DNA of 64,000 bases from Oopsacas minuta. Its lineage: Eukaryota; Porifera; Hexactinellida; Lyssacinosida; Leucopsacidae. Within the stretch, counting starts at the first letter, position 1, and each line of letters starts with the position of its first letter. The DNA is taken from assembly GCA_024704765.1 (NCBI GenBank), contig JAKMXF010000233.1, forward strand, positions 62,001-126,000, in the 5' to 3' direction. The notes under the pieces were generated by a model that saw only the letters and a list, made by a program, of their open reading frames with translations, had not been told where the DNA came from and did no database searches. This document shows, piece after piece, positions 1-12,423 of the stretch. The position numbers were made by a program, and so were the translations under genes.

Positions 1-88
1 CTACACCAATACAGCTAGCATTTTCACTGTCAAAGAATTTCTGAGCAAATGGTCCAGTCGATAATCATTTCTTGTTCCTGTTAAAATA

Positions 89-152
89 TAGAGTGGAGTC
101 TCCCAAAACGGATACTCCGAGAGGCGGACAATCCCTCTACAACAGACAAACA
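89..152 (-). repeat. Fragment of short inverted-repeat element (family of 51200-51381)
   Basis: This stretch matches, in reverse orientation, the right half of the element at 51200-51381. Shared parts are the end GGAGTCTCCCAAAACGGATA, then CTCCGAGA, then a CCCTCTACAAC core. Only one end is present, so it is a truncated copy lying just before the first exon recognised in the window. Confidence 0.75.
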
Positions 153-186
153 GAATGATTAATTTTAGAATTCTATTCTATTTTAG

Positions 187-3100
187 CTGAAAGAGCTGGA
201 GAAAGAATTGGAGAAGAGAAGAGATTTCCTTGGCATCTCATGCAGACAATCTAGATTCTATTCACAAGTAGCAGATAAAGATGATTACAACTGGGAAGTA
301 ATTGCTTCAAAAAGTTTTACAATGCCACTTAAATATAACCCTAACGGTAATTTGCTAATACGTATAGTCGTATACGGGGTTTCTGAAATTCCAGTAAAAC
401 TCTGAATCAGAATTTATCTGAGTAGGTGAATTTCAGGAAAATACACTAAGCCAAGCGTGAATATTCGGTCAAGACGGCCCGAACTTCAAATCATAATGCT
501 ATATGCATAGTCTACGTCTAGCCGTTTGGCGTATAGCCCTGTTATTTACCAAAATTAACTATGACGTATTGTATTAGTAACCTCTCTCATTCCTCTAGTA
601 AAGCTATCAGCTGTGGATGAGAACAGAGTTACACAGCACAGCTCAGTTATGCGACCAGCTAGACACTCCTCAGCTGTTCCAATCAGGATAGATCCTACCA
701 TGATGCAAATAAGACAAAATAAACACAGCGCTAGTACAACCTATAACAAGGTTAATTGGTAATAATGTATTGCTATTATCGTTTCGTTTTATCGTGTTAT
801 TTCAGTTATTAATGCACTGGTGTGTTTTTGAATGGCTTATGTCCCGCATATTCAAAATATATTGTCGAACTTCTAAACTCTCTTACGCACGCTTTTAGAC
901 TATTCTTGCACTGCTACGAATCATGAATAATCTTATTTTCTACAGAATAAATTATTCATTACCTGGGATTTCGAATATTACTGATTCCGCATTCCATACC
1001 AATCTCTCTCCTATTTATAGAAAAGCAATGCATCAGATTCCTACTCTACAGCCAGTCCTATGGAAGGGAATTCCTTCCTTTCTCTCTACTCCCGAGGCTC
1101 CAGTTCTCATATCAGCTCTACATCAGTTAGTTCTGATGAAGATAGATGTCTGTCTTGTCCTGTTACCGAAATGATCCTCCGCAAACATAACGAGAAAATG
1201 AGAAACGAAGTTATAAAGAAACGAGCCTCACAACACCTAGACCTAGCTTTCCCCGAGAAAGCAATCGTTCAGAAAAAGAAAGAAACAATCGACAATTTGA
1301 ATTTAGATATAACTAATCATGTTATTTTCAAACCTCCCACACGCTATCCAGATCCTACAAACTCTAAAATATCATTCTCTGCTCCAAAACAATCTGCCAA
1401 AGAATTCTATGCAAAATCTTTACCATTGGATGACAGGGAAGAACGAGAAGAGCGAAATCTCACACATTCAGCTAATTTTGTGAAACATCAGTATAGTTCT
1501 GATCAGATATCTAAACAATACGAACACAAGCTAGCCTACACCCAACAAAATAGCAGTACACGCTTTCATAGGACGCCTAGTCCACGGACAGTTCTCTCTA
1601 ATAACACAAAATATCCACTACCTTATACGCGGGTGAGTTGTGTTGAGGTATTGTAAGGATAATACTTTGCTAAGGAATATCTACCTGGGATATTATATTT
1701 TTATAAATACTGTACATTTCTACAATTTTTATGTGAACTCAGCCAATATATGATAATTAGAATGTTTATACTGCACTTCCAATACCTTTACTTTTTGAAT
1801 ATAAATACGTTAAATTGTATATAAAGCAACAAAAATGCAATTAACCAAACGGTTCCCAACCTGGGATTCACGGATGACAGGAGGATCTCTAAAAATTTGC
1901 ATTGCAGTCTATGGGAGGGGTCAACAAAAAGTGTTGAAATTGGTAGGGGGTGTATGGGTGGAAAAGGTTGGGAACCGCTGGTGCATGGATTAAGCTGGAG
2001 ATAAATGCTACATGAAAAATTCAGCTAACAACATTGTGATATACGATTATACGTTCATGACAAATGCAAACGAAGGAATGGGTATCCTGCCAAAACGGAT
2101 AGTAGGAAAGTATAGGTAATATAATTATCATGGTCGACAGGTCGAACCATTGCCCTACTGAAAGTTTCAGAATCTAATGATTAAATTTTCAAAATTATTC
2201 ATGTCAGATCAATATTACCTCTGTATTTGCTAATACTCTATGATCTTGCGATACGACTGTTCTTTCGTATTATTTCAACTCATAAAATATAGCAATAGTC
2301 TAAATATAATTCCTTTCTCGAAAGTTATTTTTATAATTTTCTTATTTTTTCCATCAAAGTCACCTCAGCAATTTCTGAGTATTTTATTAATTAACCGCCC
2401 ACTCACATATCACTATGTAAGAATGTAAAAGAATGTACCAGCAATGTTGATAATATTTAGCGTACTTGGAATCCTGGATTATCATGTAAAGTTGTATTTA
2501 TTTCAGAGAATATTGCCCAAAAGTTCATAGATGATAACCTAATGATATTTCAATTACATCAGAAATTAATCCTTACTTCCTGTTGTGTATTGAAATACAA
2601 TACTTTCCAATAATTATTAGGTTATTTTAGTTTATTAAATAATGTTTAAATTAGCATAAAGTGATTTCTCAACCTGTAAGCTTGTAAGTATATCACTGTT
2701 GTCATTTTGAAGAGTTATACCCAATAATAATTTGAATTTAAACTCACAGCTAATTCATGTCTGAAATAGAAAGTACTCTTAATGAAGGAAGTTGATGGAA
2801 TTTCAATTTAGTCATACTTTGGAGGTCAGGCATGCAAGAATTTGTTTATACTTAGATGATGTAATACTTTAGACATTTGTAATAATTCTACTTATATAAT
2901 GGTTGCATACAGTTGAACCTGCATAAACCGACACCTGTATAAGCCGGAAGACCTCTATAATCCATCTCTGAAATAGCTTCCGATGATACAAGTGCACCTG
3001 CATAATCCGATAATTTACTAAATCGACAAAATCTGAGCAAGTTATAGATTTTGCTTGAGCATGAACTTTTGACGTATGGCATGAACAATAAGTGTTATCT

Positions 3101-4959
3101 GTGGCATGAATCTTTTGGCAAATCATCTGACAACACTGAATTTGCACAGGTTTTATTGTAGCACACTCACACTGAATTTATATAACTCTTTTCTTACTAG
3201 GTCAATTCAGTTCCGTACGGATTATTTTCAAGCAAATCTCCTTCACACGAAAAGATTAACAACACTGAACTAAGGAATGACGTAATTAGTCATAGTCAAA
3301 CACATCTGACTCCTAATCACTCTTACACTACAAATACAGTGGATAGGTTAGCTTATAGCTATGGAGGGAATTACACACAATCTAATGGTACTACTAAATC
3401 AGCTGTTCCTATCACAAGAATACACACCAGTCCTTCTAATGTTACTGCACTGGAATATTCTAAGGTGATAAACTACATACAATAAAATTTGTTAATAATT
3501 TGAAAAATATAAGTTGGAGAGACACTTAATTAATTTTGTTCAATATGAAGTATAGTTAATAGCGAATGATGGGTTAATTTTACCTGAACACGGGTTTTTA
3601 TTAATCTGCATTGCTTACTTAATTTTTAGTTCGGATACGTCTGGTAACCATGGCGTAGCCAGGCCCTGGGTAACCCAATTCTTGGTCTGGAATTATTATG
3701 TTATCTATGTAATAGAGGTTGTAATAATATACAGAAGCCTAGCTAGACTCACGGCTACCGACACCTCTGTTGATAAATATTATCTGCCTCCTTCCTATTT
3801 AGCCTACTCACTACCCTCAGTCTACAAGTCCTAAACTTAACCACAAGAACATGCAAGCTCGCCTCTCTCCCAAACCTGACCCCCGTGTTGTTATCCCACC
3901 AAATGTTCCTAATCAATATCAACCTTACCTCCGTACACAGAATCCTGCAACCAACAAATATATAAACCCTCCCTTGTGTAGGATACAGGTAACATCGCCT
4001 GATTCTCGGCAATACTCTCCTATTGAACCTACTAGGTAGGTACAACTCTTATGTATTTATAAGGGAACTTCGTTAACACGAACAAAGTTATTACGAATTC
4101 CGGATAAGGCCGACTAATATTTGCACATAATCAGGGATCTGACGGTGGATCTTTAAAACAAGCTATTTTTGTTCTTTTCTAAAGACATAATGTAACCCCT
4201 AGTATAACCATCAATTAGCTACTATATTAATGATTTTGATAAAATATTTAAAACCTTGTTGATTACCATTACCTCCACTTACATATACCTCTGCTTGTAT
4301 ATATTACAGTTTACGTCGTTAGCTCAGCCTCCTTAGATTGAAATAGTATCCTTGGGGGAATTCGAATTCACACAGTTGACTATAAATTCAACCTAGACTG
4401 ATAGACCTTAGTATATAATGATGTTCAGTTAGGGCTTACTCTTTAATATCTTTTCTTTTTGATCGAAAACTATATTTCTTATAGATACAAAAGTCCATAC
4501 AACCATCAATACCATACCCAATCTATTTCTGAAGAGAGATATAGACCTACAACCCTAAGCAATCCCTCACAAACTAACACACAATACCATCCTACAAATC
4601 TCACAGCTATCTCACTACATGATCCTCTCAGCTACTCTGCATCTGTCCCTGTGCCATCACCTTTGTCACAACAACCCTCACCAGGAGTTAAATGCAAAAT
4701 AGATTACTGGGAAAATCAAACTGCAGCTAATATGAGACCCACAATACATAACAGTAAGTCTCTTGATAAAATTGCTAGGAAAAGTTATCCGGACTATATA
4801 CCTGTTCAGGAGAAAAACAGACAGTCAATGAATATCTCTAATGTTACTTCTAGAAGTTTTAGAAGCTCATACAATTCAGATAGTAACGCTGCTGCATTCC
4901 AACAACGTGATTACACCAAAGGAATGCCATCAAATTCTGATGAAGGAACTCCTGTTTAA
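187..4959 (+). CDS. Unrecognised spliced gene, Ser/Pro/Tyr-rich protein (5' end outside window)
   Basis: I do not recognise this protein. Proposed exons are 187-346, 599-750, 1021-1632, 3201-3464, 3803-4035 and 4485-4959. Each is bounded by AG/GT and all phases agree, giving one open frame of about 630 residues that ends in TAA at 4957. The first exon starts with a short coiled-coil-like stretch (LKELEKELEKRRDFLG). The rest is low complexity, rich in Ser, Thr, Pro, Tyr, Asn and Gln, with a basic/charged patch near 1180-1300 and motifs such as TPSPRT that resemble proline-directed phosphorylation sites. No folded domain is visible after the coiled coil, so a cytoplasmic scaffold is a guess. 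The start lies upstream of the window. The 346 donor is the least certain boundary (267 and 297 are alternatives but break phase). Introns hold a hAT-like element (1846-1981) and pogo-like ends (2910, 4064). Confidence 0.6.
1846..1981. mobile_element. hAT-like non-autonomous element in intron
   Basis: The ends are inverted copies built on CGGTTCCCAACCT (left) and AGGTTGGGAACCG (right), about 135 bases apart. This resembles hAT-family short elements. No coding capacity. It sits in the intron between 1633 and 3200. Confidence 0.65.
2910..3020. repeat. Partial pogo/Tigger-like element in intron
   Basis: It starts with CAGTTGAACCTGCATAAACC after a TA and carries an internal repeat of the end motif (CACCTGCATAATCCGATAA). 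The right end is not clear, so the copy is probably degraded. It is related in style to 13816-13972. Confidence 0.5.
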
Positions 4960-7191
4960 ATTGTCTCTCCTATTTTAATGTTTTATTCTTGTATGTAGCT
5001 GCCTATTTTACACGCTAGACTGGTCGTTTTATTTTGAATCATGGCAGATTTCTCTATTTTTGAATGTACACGGAATTAACTGATAAGAATAATAAACATG
5101 TAATATATTTTGTTAGAGATGTTCGGGTAGTTTTCTAGAAACTGATAGGGAAGCTGCTACAGTCAGCTCCCGTTATATCGAATACGGATATACCGAAGTC
5201 AGAAACTGTACAATTTTAGCCCCAAACTAAACCATCTAAGTTCACATAACTAGGAAGCACAATTTTTACTTCAATAATGAGATACTAGAATAGGTACATG
5301 AGGCGAAGGTAGTTATGCTCCATCATAGGGTAGTTAATAAATTACAAGTTTGAAGTTTCTAATTACCAGGGTCCTGTAACGCTATAAATGGTCAGAATGG
5401 CATAACTGGTTCGGGGTGGAACAACTATGGCCGACATCAATTATAAGCAATATTCTTAACAAATGGAGGTAGTTAGGCATCCAGCAGGCCTGAAATTCAT
5501 CCATAGTAAATTTCATCTATACAACTCAATAGAGAACTGAACACAACAAACGAATATCATAAACTGATTCGATAAGCGACTAGATATTGCTACCAGATAC
5601 AAGCAAGAGACACTACGACAAGATAGAGTCAACTTGTTTAAGGGACCAGTTATGGCATGACAGACCTTATGATATTATATCTTCATGTGTTGCTCTCTAT
5701 TAGGAAGTTTTGAATTTCTACATTTGGCTAGAGGGACGAAGTACAAATATTTGAAACGGTTGTAAAACCTGTCCGTAAAATTTGTTTAAGATCAGTTGAA
5801 TTTAGCTTGTTTTTGGCATGAAATGGGTGACTAATAAAATATTTACCCACCAGAGGGCAAAATTATGTTCATTTCGTTATGAATCACTGATATAACTTCT
5901 ATTGCACCAGGAAATTAAAGTGATAAGGTTATTAAATACTACACACCAATTGGATTGCCAAATGCTGGTCAGACCAGCGTTTAACACAAAAATATGTATT
6001 TTCTCAATTATATTCGTAACGATTAATAATTCTAACAACGAGGGCGCTTCCCTTGCGAGCATTGTGTCCGCATGTAACTCAGCAGGTCATGCCTTGAATT
6101 CTTTATACGAACACAAATATTTACATATAAGTACAGTGGATCTCATTTATTATCATAAAAAGTTAAAATCTAAAACCATTTTCGTTACTTCTTGTACTTA
6201 AACACTTGGTTAAAGTCATATTGCGTAATGTCATATCCCGGATATTGTCATCAAAATGTGGTCAGATTTGGTATCCTTTCCGAATAATATGATATAATTG
6301 AACTTGAATCCAGTTTGAAGATTAATAGTATTAGTCTATTAGAAGGAAACACTTGAAGATATATTGAGTATAATTGAACAGTGTGAACAAACTCTTTTGC
6401 ATATAGTTGTGTCTACATGTATTGCAATTTAGTACTGAACACGTACACACATACTCCGTACACTACGTATACGAATTGGATTCCCATATTATCCCTGATA
6501 ATGTCACATTCGCATGAGAAGTATGAAATAATCCGGGAAACTTATTTCCCGGATTATGTCATAAAACACTCATGCACGAGAAATGTGATTTTAAGCGGGA
6601 TCCAATGTAACCTGAAAGGGCGAAATTTGAAATCAGCGTACCTCAATACCCCAGGATATTCATTGAAACCAAGTTTCTGAGACTTCTTTAGCAAATTGTT
6701 TACTTTTTATTCATAAAAACAAATTAATATTACTCCAGTTAATACGAAAGTGTGATTGAAACATGTTTCAATGATGATTTTAATGCAATTCTGGAATTAA
6801 ATAAAATATTTCAAAAATTAATGGCCTGTTTATTCGGACCCCTAAACTATAGGCCGGTCCGAACAGACCTCGAACCTGGGCCAGGATTGCGACCTCTAGC
6901 TGGACCCCCAGAATGGGTACGTTTACGCCTATGCGTTTAATGCCTTTTCAATGAATATAAATTTGATTAATGCCAATTTCGACGCTCCTTTTGTGCCCAT
7001 CTTAACGTGTCAATTGTTTGTGCATAGGCTACCAACGAATTGAGATTTGGACTGATCAAAATATCAAATTGTATGCGTGTAAGATGTAATATACTACTGT
7101 AATATATGGAATATATTCACCATTCTTTCAACTGGGTCAATGCTTTTCTGATTAGCTAGCTTGTAAAATTATCAAAATTTGTGCCTGGTGA
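4960..7191. other. Intergenic region, mostly degraded repeats
   Basis: No gene is supported; the short open frames here have no recognisable composition or splice context. It contains a short pogo-like inverted pair near 5160-5215, a perfect hairpin at 6528-6557, and at about 6600-6740 a stretch (AATCAGCGTACCTCAATACCCC, then a cattCATAAAAACAAATT stretch) shared with the foldback family at 49270-50140. Confidence 0.5.
6528..6557. repeat. Perfect 13-bp hairpin
   Basis: ATAATCCGGGAAA (6528-6540), a four-base loop, then its exact reverse complement (6545-6557). A related half-site (TCCCGGATAT) lies near 6236. Probably the remnant of a palindromic repeat. Confidence 0.8.
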
Positions 7192-8396
7192 ATGGCTACT
7201 GCAGAAATTGGTTTGAACATTGAAGGTTTAGACAGATACGATGCTCTGTCTCAACAGATACAAGAGACTTTCTTAGAGTTCCACTCTCTATTGGATAGGA
7301 AACGGATCCTACTTCTAGAGAGGGTTAAATATATGAAAGACCTTAATTTTAAGTATTTAGACCTGAGTAAGGCACTAAAACAGCTGGAAGACATTAAGAG
7401 TGCTACAAATGAAATATTGACAGAGAACTTAATAGCAGAGAAGAAAGGACAAGTTGTCAGTTTATTGGATGATAATATTGCAAATTTAGAGAGAGAGAAA
7501 GCCGATTTATTTCCCTATTATTCGATTTTCAATTCATGTCTAATTCTGTAGAACTAATAAATAGTATTAACAAGATTCACTTGGGAAATTGTGGAGTGAA
7601 TGAATTTAGCCATAGAAGAGAGCCAATTCTTATGAAAGGAAAAAGAGGAGTTGTAGAAGGAGAAATTGCAAGTCCTCGTGGAGTAGCTGTTGATAAAGGA
7701 TATGGTCTCATTTATATTGTAGATTTTTTCACCAAAATAGTTTCCATCTACACTCTTGAAGGAGATTTTCTGAAAAGCTTTGGTCGAGGGATATTACATG
7801 ATCCTCATGGTATCTGTCTATCTGAAGAGTTTGTGTTTGTTACTAATAGAGGCACTAATTCTATTACCAAATTCCTAAAATCTGGACATTTGGTTCACGA
7901 TTCGAAATACGCAAACCCAGGATTACAACTATCTCTTCTGAGCAGTTTATGTACTCACAATAAGTATGTATATGTTTGTAATAGAGCAAAACATAGAATT
8001 GAATTATTCAATTGTGATCTTTTATTTATAAAAAGCTTCGGTCAAAGAAGGTTTCATTGTCCTGAAGATATTAAAATCAATAACGATGTGATTTTTGTAG
8101 TAACTCAATCCGAACAGACAATCTATGCATTCAGCACAGATCTTGAATTTATCTCTACTATTTCCTTAACTGGACAGAATATTTCTATAGCGTTCTTCTT
8201 CACTATTGACTTGAATAGTAACTTTATATTCAGTGATTTTCATGCAGGCAGATTAGAGGTATTCTCTTCATCAGGTGAACACATTGATTCACTCGGAGAT
8301 AATTATTTGTCATTTCCAGGGGGAATTTCCATGGATGGTAACAACAGAATTGTAACAGTTTCGCAGTCTGATATCAATTCCATACAAATATACTAA
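7192..8396 (+). CDS. Coiled-coil/NHL-repeat protein (TRIM-NHL-like without RING), one frameshift
   Basis: The N-terminal 110 residues (7192-7530) form a long amphipathic coiled coil. The second part (about 7515-8396) is an NHL-type beta-propeller with blades of the pattern PRGVAVDKGYGLIYIVD, DPHGICLSEEFVFVTN and PEDIKINNDVIFVV, with about five or six recognisable units. NHL propellers usually bind proteins or RNA. The two parts are in different frames. A single missing base near the CCC at 7513-7515 would join them as ...KADLFP-LLFDFQF..., which is how the linker reads in relatives as I know them. No RING or B-box is visible, so it is not an obvious ubiquitin ligase. Intronless. Because the open frame is otherwise intact over 1.2 kb, a sequence error is as likely as a real mutation. 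Confidence 0.75.
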
Positions 8397-8937
8397 CTAT
8401 TTTTAATAAGTGAATTTTTGAACTCATTTTCTTATCTAATTACGCTGATTAACATGGAATGCGTGAATAATTTTAGTTACCCCATAATATTACTTACTGA
8501 TTATGTATAAATCGCTTCATGTTATTACACATTTTTTTGCCCAACCCATAAAGATTGGGGCAACTATTATAGAATTTTATGTTGATGTAATTACAGGTAA
8601 ACCTCCGAAATGCGACACCTTTGGGAGCAGCGCTTGTGGCGGATCTTCCGAGTGGAGGTTGCTCAAATACGTATAGCAATAAAGTATCATAGATTATCAA
8701 TAATTATCGATATTGAATTTTTAACTACGCAGGCAGTAAAATGTGGATTACGCAATCTGTGAGCAAAGAATTATGCATATATTTGGAAAAAATGCAAATA
8801 AATTCTTTCCTGACGGGGTACAAATTTTGGGGATAAACTGCTGTCTTCCATAAATCTAAAACACAAATACTTATTAAGTTAATAGCAAACATACTTATAC
8901 AGCAATGAGAATTACAAATTCTGGAATTAAACAGTTG
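8397..8937. other. Intergenic gap between convergent genes
   Basis: This lies between the stop codons of the NHL gene (+) and the sulfotransferase (-). It holds a small GC-rich inverted pair near 8600-8665 (AACCTCCGAAATGCGACAC against GAGTGGAGGTT), probably a tiny pogo-like element. Nothing else seen. Confidence 0.4.
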
Positions 8938-10176
8938 CTATTTAGCCGTTTTCTCCTCACAAGCATAGTCTTGACTATCTCCGTTGTAGCTATAGCTGAA
9001 AACAATGAAATCATTACGAAATATTTCATACAGTTTCTCACGGAGATTCTGTGGAATTTTACTGAAGTACTCATTACACTTAGCACGTGTAGCTATTCTT
9101 GTATATTTTTCAAATTCGATAGGGAGATTCGATTTTTTGTTCTTCTGGAGATAATCAACTAATATTTGTGATTCTTCAACGACGAAATCATGGTCTATAA
9201 TAATGTCATAATTTGCAACACAAGGATTACAGAGATGAGTGATTGGAGTCCAATGCATATCCAATTCATACAAAATATTCTTATCCAGGAAGATAGCGAC
9301 CCATGTAACAAACTCTAAAAATGTAATGTTCAACTGTTTTCCTGGCAATTCCATACGTTGTTGCTGTTTCTTAATTTCTTGCTTATCTTCTAATGAAAGC
9401 TTAAAATAGTTTTTATTAACCAGATAATTAACTGAAATAATCTGCTTTGCGTAATTAGCAGCTAAAATAAAATTATTCGCATTAACTCCAAATTTATTAC
9501 CATAAGCTGAAACAAGCCGTTCGAATGGGTGTCTGTAGATGAAGAATTTAGTGTATGTTTGTACGCGACGTGCTGTATCAGTAATCTGACTTAGGTATGT
9601 TAATAAACTGTATTTTTGCCTAGCTGAATACGTCAATTTTCCATCAATACCAATCATTCTAGAGAATTTTTTGGCCAAAGTGCTGGCTGTTGCTTTCGGT
9701 ACCACACAATTTAAAACCTCGTAATCATCATTAAATCGCATGGAACAAACTCCATATCCATTATTGAGTTCATAACTCAATTCGCCTTGTATTTTCCCAC
9801 AGTTTTCTTTAACTGAGTTTCTACGCTCCGAAAACTTGGGATAAATTTGTGTGAGAGGATGTTGACCTTTACTTTCCATTGCTTGGATATATTCATCAGT
9901 AAGGAGTATCTGTTTACCTTTAATATTTATCAAAATTTCTCCATTCCAGTTATTTCTGTAATCAATCCATGAAGAATTGAAGGAGCTAATCTCAACTTCC
10001 ACAGGTTCTGATTCTTCTTCTTTGACATTTCTAAAGCTCAGAATGGGGATGTTATGTGATGGTATAGTCGAGAGTTTGTATATTATTCCACTGAAGACTG
10101 TGAGTGATATGATTAATATTATTAGTTGACTCTTCTTCGATGACATTATTGTGATTAGAATACAATTTCTAAACAA
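8938..10176 (-). CDS. Golgi carbohydrate sulfotransferase (CHST8-14/HNK-1 type)
   Basis: A 412-residue intronless protein. It transfers sulfate from PAPS to a sugar hydroxyl on glycans in the Golgi lumen (family knowledge). Residues about 17-34 form a single signal anchor, giving type II topology. The 5'-phosphosulfate loop is CVVPKATASTLAKKF (157-171); the more common form has Gly or Cys where this has Ala/Ser. The 3'-phosphate site is YRHPFERLVSAYGNKF (214-229). The motif MHWTPITHLCNPC (307-319), followed by YDIII, is typical of the chondroitin/dermatan 4-O and HNK-1 sulfotransferases. The second Met (residue 11, just before the anchor) is an equally good start. The acceptor sugar cannot be told from sequence. 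Confidence 0.92.
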   Translation of the reverse strand: MFRNCILITIMSSKKSQLIILIISLTVFSGIIYKLSTIPSHNIPILSFRNVKEEESEPVEVEISSFNSSWIDYRNNWNGEILINIKGKQILLTDEYIQAMESKGQHPLTQIYPKFSERRNSVKENCGKIQGELSYELNNGYGVCSMRFNDDYEVLNCVVPKATASTLAKKFSRMIGIDGKLTYSARQKYSLLTYLSQITDTARRVQTYTKFFIYRHPFERLVSAYGNKFGVNANNFILAANYAKQIISVNYLVNKNYFKLSLEDKQEIKKQQQRMELPGKQLNITFLEFVTWVAIFLDKNILYELDMHWTPITHLCNPCVANYDIIIDHDFVVEESQILVDYLQKNKKSNLPIEFEKYTRIATRAKCNEYFSKIPQNLREKLYEIFRNDFIVFSYSYNGDSQDYACEEKTAK

Positions 10177-12372
10177 GGGATCACGATATTTACAAATTGC
10201 ATCTGTCCATATGCCTCGAGTGTATTTGTCCCTAAATCAATCCAGGGACGTAGCAAACATTTCAATTGGTCTAGTTGACCTTGACCTATAAGCCATCATA
10301 GTTGGTCCAGTTGAAACCTGACCTAAGGCTATGAAATCAATTTACTGTCTCCGTAGGCATTATGAATAAATACAAACCACAAGTAGCTTGTATATTCAAT
10401 CCAACTTAAGGTATAACTAAGTTGACTAATTCATGAATTAATTAAATCAGTATTCTTGAAGTCTAAAAGGAATTATTCAAAGATTTTCTGGATTTTAGAA
10501 TATATTTGGATAGAACTTTTATCGGTTTTAAATCCCTGAAAAATTGATCAATACAGATCTAGTAACTGATATTTAGATTTCTCTTGTGTTGTATTCGAAT
10601 AGTTTCGTTTTGTTATACTTGGGTTCTTATTCGAGTACCGTATTTCCCTGAATAAGCGCAGGGGGCGAGAAAAAGTCTTCAAAACATATTTATCACCATC
10701 CTATGAAAGAATTTTTTGATGAAAAATTATTCAGTGAAATACAGCAATTCTTTGAATAATTCATAATTCATCGCCATTTTCCAAGAATTAGTCAACTCAG
10801 GGGTAATTACGTAAACACTAAATCTGATAAGTCAGGGCATTTGTTACCTATCAGAGAGTTGTTGTGCTTAGATATCATACAGTGATCTCTCTCTCACTTG
10901 CTGAAAGACTTCATAAGTTCATGTACACATGCTCTTAACAGTTTCTCAATCTATTGTGTACTAAAATATCAATTGAGAAATACTGTAGAATTGTAGTTAA
11001 CTTTTATACAAGGAATCCTATTACAATGGAACCCGACACAGAGTGGCCTTATGACATATTTTTTGGATTCTCCATAATTGTTGAATTAGGAAAAAGGCAT
11101 TTCCAGAATCTAGTGGGTAGAGGAATCCTATTTTAATTAATTTAAAATTCTATCCCTTTGTGTGTTCATATTCTGTTTTAGTACAATATTTAATTTATAA
11201 GCATTATTAATAGATTTATCTTGGAGTTGTATTTCCCCATTTTTCGTTCTTATGATTTCTCCTCCCGAAATTCATTTATTTGTTACTACCGCGCTTCATT
11301 GTCCAGACCGATGAAAATGGAAAAAATTTTAAGACAATGTTATGAGAAATATCGGCCAGTTCATATTATTATGAGCAGTGTCTCCAACGCTTGGCCTTTT
11401 ATCTCACGCGTAGGGGACGAACCCCAAAACTTGGGATATTTTTCTTAGGTTTTTTGGATAAATAGACACGTTCTATGAATATTCTCTCACTCTTTAGACA
11501 ATATTCGATCTTTATTGCACACAAACTTCTTGCATATACATTATATAGTTTGTTAATTACGACTATTTGCCTAGATAATGAAATGGTTATGCTTCAGTTT
11601 GGATGTTTCAAATTTCTGTTGGCAACACTGATTGTGAGTACCTGACTATAGTTATGTTTGAAATGGTGAAGTAAATATATTCAATAAAGAACATAGGGTA
11701 TCACCAGACATTAGAAAGAGGTCCTCTGCCTATATTCATTGCTGAATATTAATTTACAGCTTATGTTGAACTAACTTGTCATTGAAAAAACACAACTACT
11801 TTCGTAGTAGCTTCTTTCTGAAATCAGTGCGTTTGATAAGCTAACTTTATCTAAACATGTCTAATTTTAGTCTTGTTCTATCTATTATTATTGTGGTAGC
11901 TTAATATTTTAGGACAGTTGGCAAATATGATCACCCCATTCATAGCCTTGCACCATCATAGCTGCATTTATATAATATATAAATAGCTGTGGCCAAATTC
12001 CTATAATCCCTATCGAAAGATATTACTAATTTATTACATTTGCATTTACCCGTATTTCATTGCCCTTAAAATGCCCGAGATTAAATAAGATAATCATAAT
12101 ACACCAGATATTGCATGGGGTAATATTTTTGCTGATGAATACTTTGTCTTACATTATCGATTTTTCACTACATCCCCATGCATCTCCACAGTATGCAAAA
12201 TGATAAATATTCAAATAATTTCTGCTAATTCTAATAACTGAAATGATCATATAGCTCTAAATTTAACAGGGTGACCTATTATAGGGATATTATTTCATTT
12301 TTTATACTTGTTACAACTAATATTAGACAGAAAATATGTACTTTAGTAATCAATATTGTGTAAGTCATGTAG
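10177..12372. other. Intergenic region, 2.2 kb
   Basis: No gene seen. At about 10637-10745 a short element begins with ACCGTATTTCCCTGAATAAG and ends with an imperfect inverse (ATTCAGTGAAATACAG). The same family forms a near-perfect palindrome at 48478-48519. The rest is AT-rich with no clear structure. Confidence 0.45.
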
Positions 12373-12380
12373 TATAAAAG
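12373..12380 (+). promoter_or_regulatory. TATA box (TATAAAAG)
   Basis: A consensus TATAAAAG lies 43 bases before the ATG at 12424, in front of the multi-span membrane protein. It implies a very short 5' leader. Confidence 0.6.
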
Positions 12381-12423
12381 AAAATAGCTGGCGAATTCAT
12401 CAAATAGATAATCGAGCAATAGC

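Noticed and set aside
5877-6940. Several 60-100 codon frames in the 5.9-6.9 kb region
   Set aside because: Overlapping on both strands, no splice logic, low-complexity AT-driven composition; they fall in repeat relics.
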